Source: Aphrocallistes beatrix (lineage: Eukaryota; Porifera; Hexactinellida; Sceptrulophora; Aphrocallistidae). Taken from it: a DNA stretch of 64,000 bases. Below, piece after piece: positions 63,773 through 64,000 of the stretch. The notes under the pieces are model-generated. The model made no database searches and had not been told where the DNA came from. It saw nothing but the letters and a program-made list of their open reading frames with translations. The stretch spans positions 4,712,001-4,776,000 of the forward strand of contig OY725489.1 of NCBI GenBank assembly GCA_963281255.1, given 5' to 3'. Position numbers and translations under genes: made by a program. The stretch's first letter is position 1; every line of letters starts with the position of its first letter.

Positions 63773-64000
63773 ACAATTACAAAATGGTTGATGGATTTTG
63801 AAGAAATTCCATACCAGATTCGATTTCGCCCAGCATCACAGAACGCACTTGGTTACTCGATTATTCTCGACCACAGCGGTCAGATGCAAATGTAAATTCG
63901 GGAATGGTAGAGACGAAAGTGACAAAGTCGAAATTCCTGTGCAGTGGATAGATAAACTGAAAGGAGCACAGCGAGAAAACGTTGTAATTCGATATACTGT
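63773..64000. other. Upstream flank of the hAT gene
   Basis: GC content is somewhat higher than average and the plus strand is open for a stretch, but no motif is recognised. It probably holds the promoter or first non-coding part of the hAT gene. Confidence 0.35.

Larger units (their letters stand above)
61709..64000 (-). mobile_element. ZBED5-like hAT element, right end outside window
   Basis: CAGTGGTTCTCAACGTCTTC at 61709 is a typical hAT (Charlie-type) terminus. Downstream on the minus strand is the matching transposase gene. The other terminus was not seen before 64000. Confidence 0.75.

Overview
This window reads as AT-rich, gene-poor nuclear DNA from an invertebrate animal. The evidence is a dense mixture of animal-type transposons: mariner, Tc1, pogo, hAT, PIF/Harbinger, Mutator-like, Helitron-like, Ty3/Gypsy and a tyrosine-recombinase element. 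I also see intron-like gaps, frameshifted reading frames, microsatellites and no bacterial operon structure. I cannot name the species. I found no confident host gene, tRNA or rRNA; almost every recognisable coding stretch belongs to a mobile element and most are broken.

Layout, left to right. 1-6.1 kb: dispersed repeats, a pogo-like remnant with half a PHD finger, a small MITE, an unrecognised reading frame, and a 1.9-kb TTAA-flanked element. 6.6-9.7 kb: hAT tail, 22-bp satellite, a mariner transposase with an abnormal C-terminus, a hairpin MITE, and a PHD-only deletion derivative of a larger transposon. 10.4-12.6 kb: a hAT MITE nested in another hAT-like element, then a Helitron-like copy. 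12.9-17.9 kb: an integrase-type (KRBA2-like) transposase gene split by a 3.1-kb Harbinger element that carries transposase and Myb-like genes. 18-24 kb: MITEs, Helitron-like pieces, and a decayed gene with a C-terminal cysteine cluster. 24.4-25.6 kb: a Tc1 element whose paralogous empty site lies near base 400. 27-30.8 kb: three 1.06-1.09 kb near-perfect palindromic foldback elements in a row. 30.9-33.3 kb: a Mutator-like-domain transposase with a PHD finger. 33.5-35.8 kb: Helitron-like copy, THAP remnant, a 48-bp palindrome, 100-bp tandem repeats.

36-46.2 kb is a nest: a Gypsy retrotransposon holds a 6.2-kb MULE (transposase, Ulp1-like protease and PHD finger). The MULE holds a hAT-like element that itself holds a TTAA element, plus a second hAT insert inside the transposase gene. 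46.6-51.7 kb: a hAT with 5-bp target duplications, abutting a 3.5-kb element with roughly 285-bp inverted repeats and a transposase-like protein I cannot assign to a named superfamily. 52-64 kb: nested MITEs, a Helitron-like copy holding a fourth foldback, a second Gypsy fragment, a tyrosine-recombinase remnant, a third TTAA element, and a ZBED5-like hAT running off the right edge.

The parts do not form a pathway; they record successive insertions. Two themes stand out. PHD-type zinc fingers are attached to at least four unrelated DNA transposon types here. And exact target-site duplications let the insertion order be read in several places.
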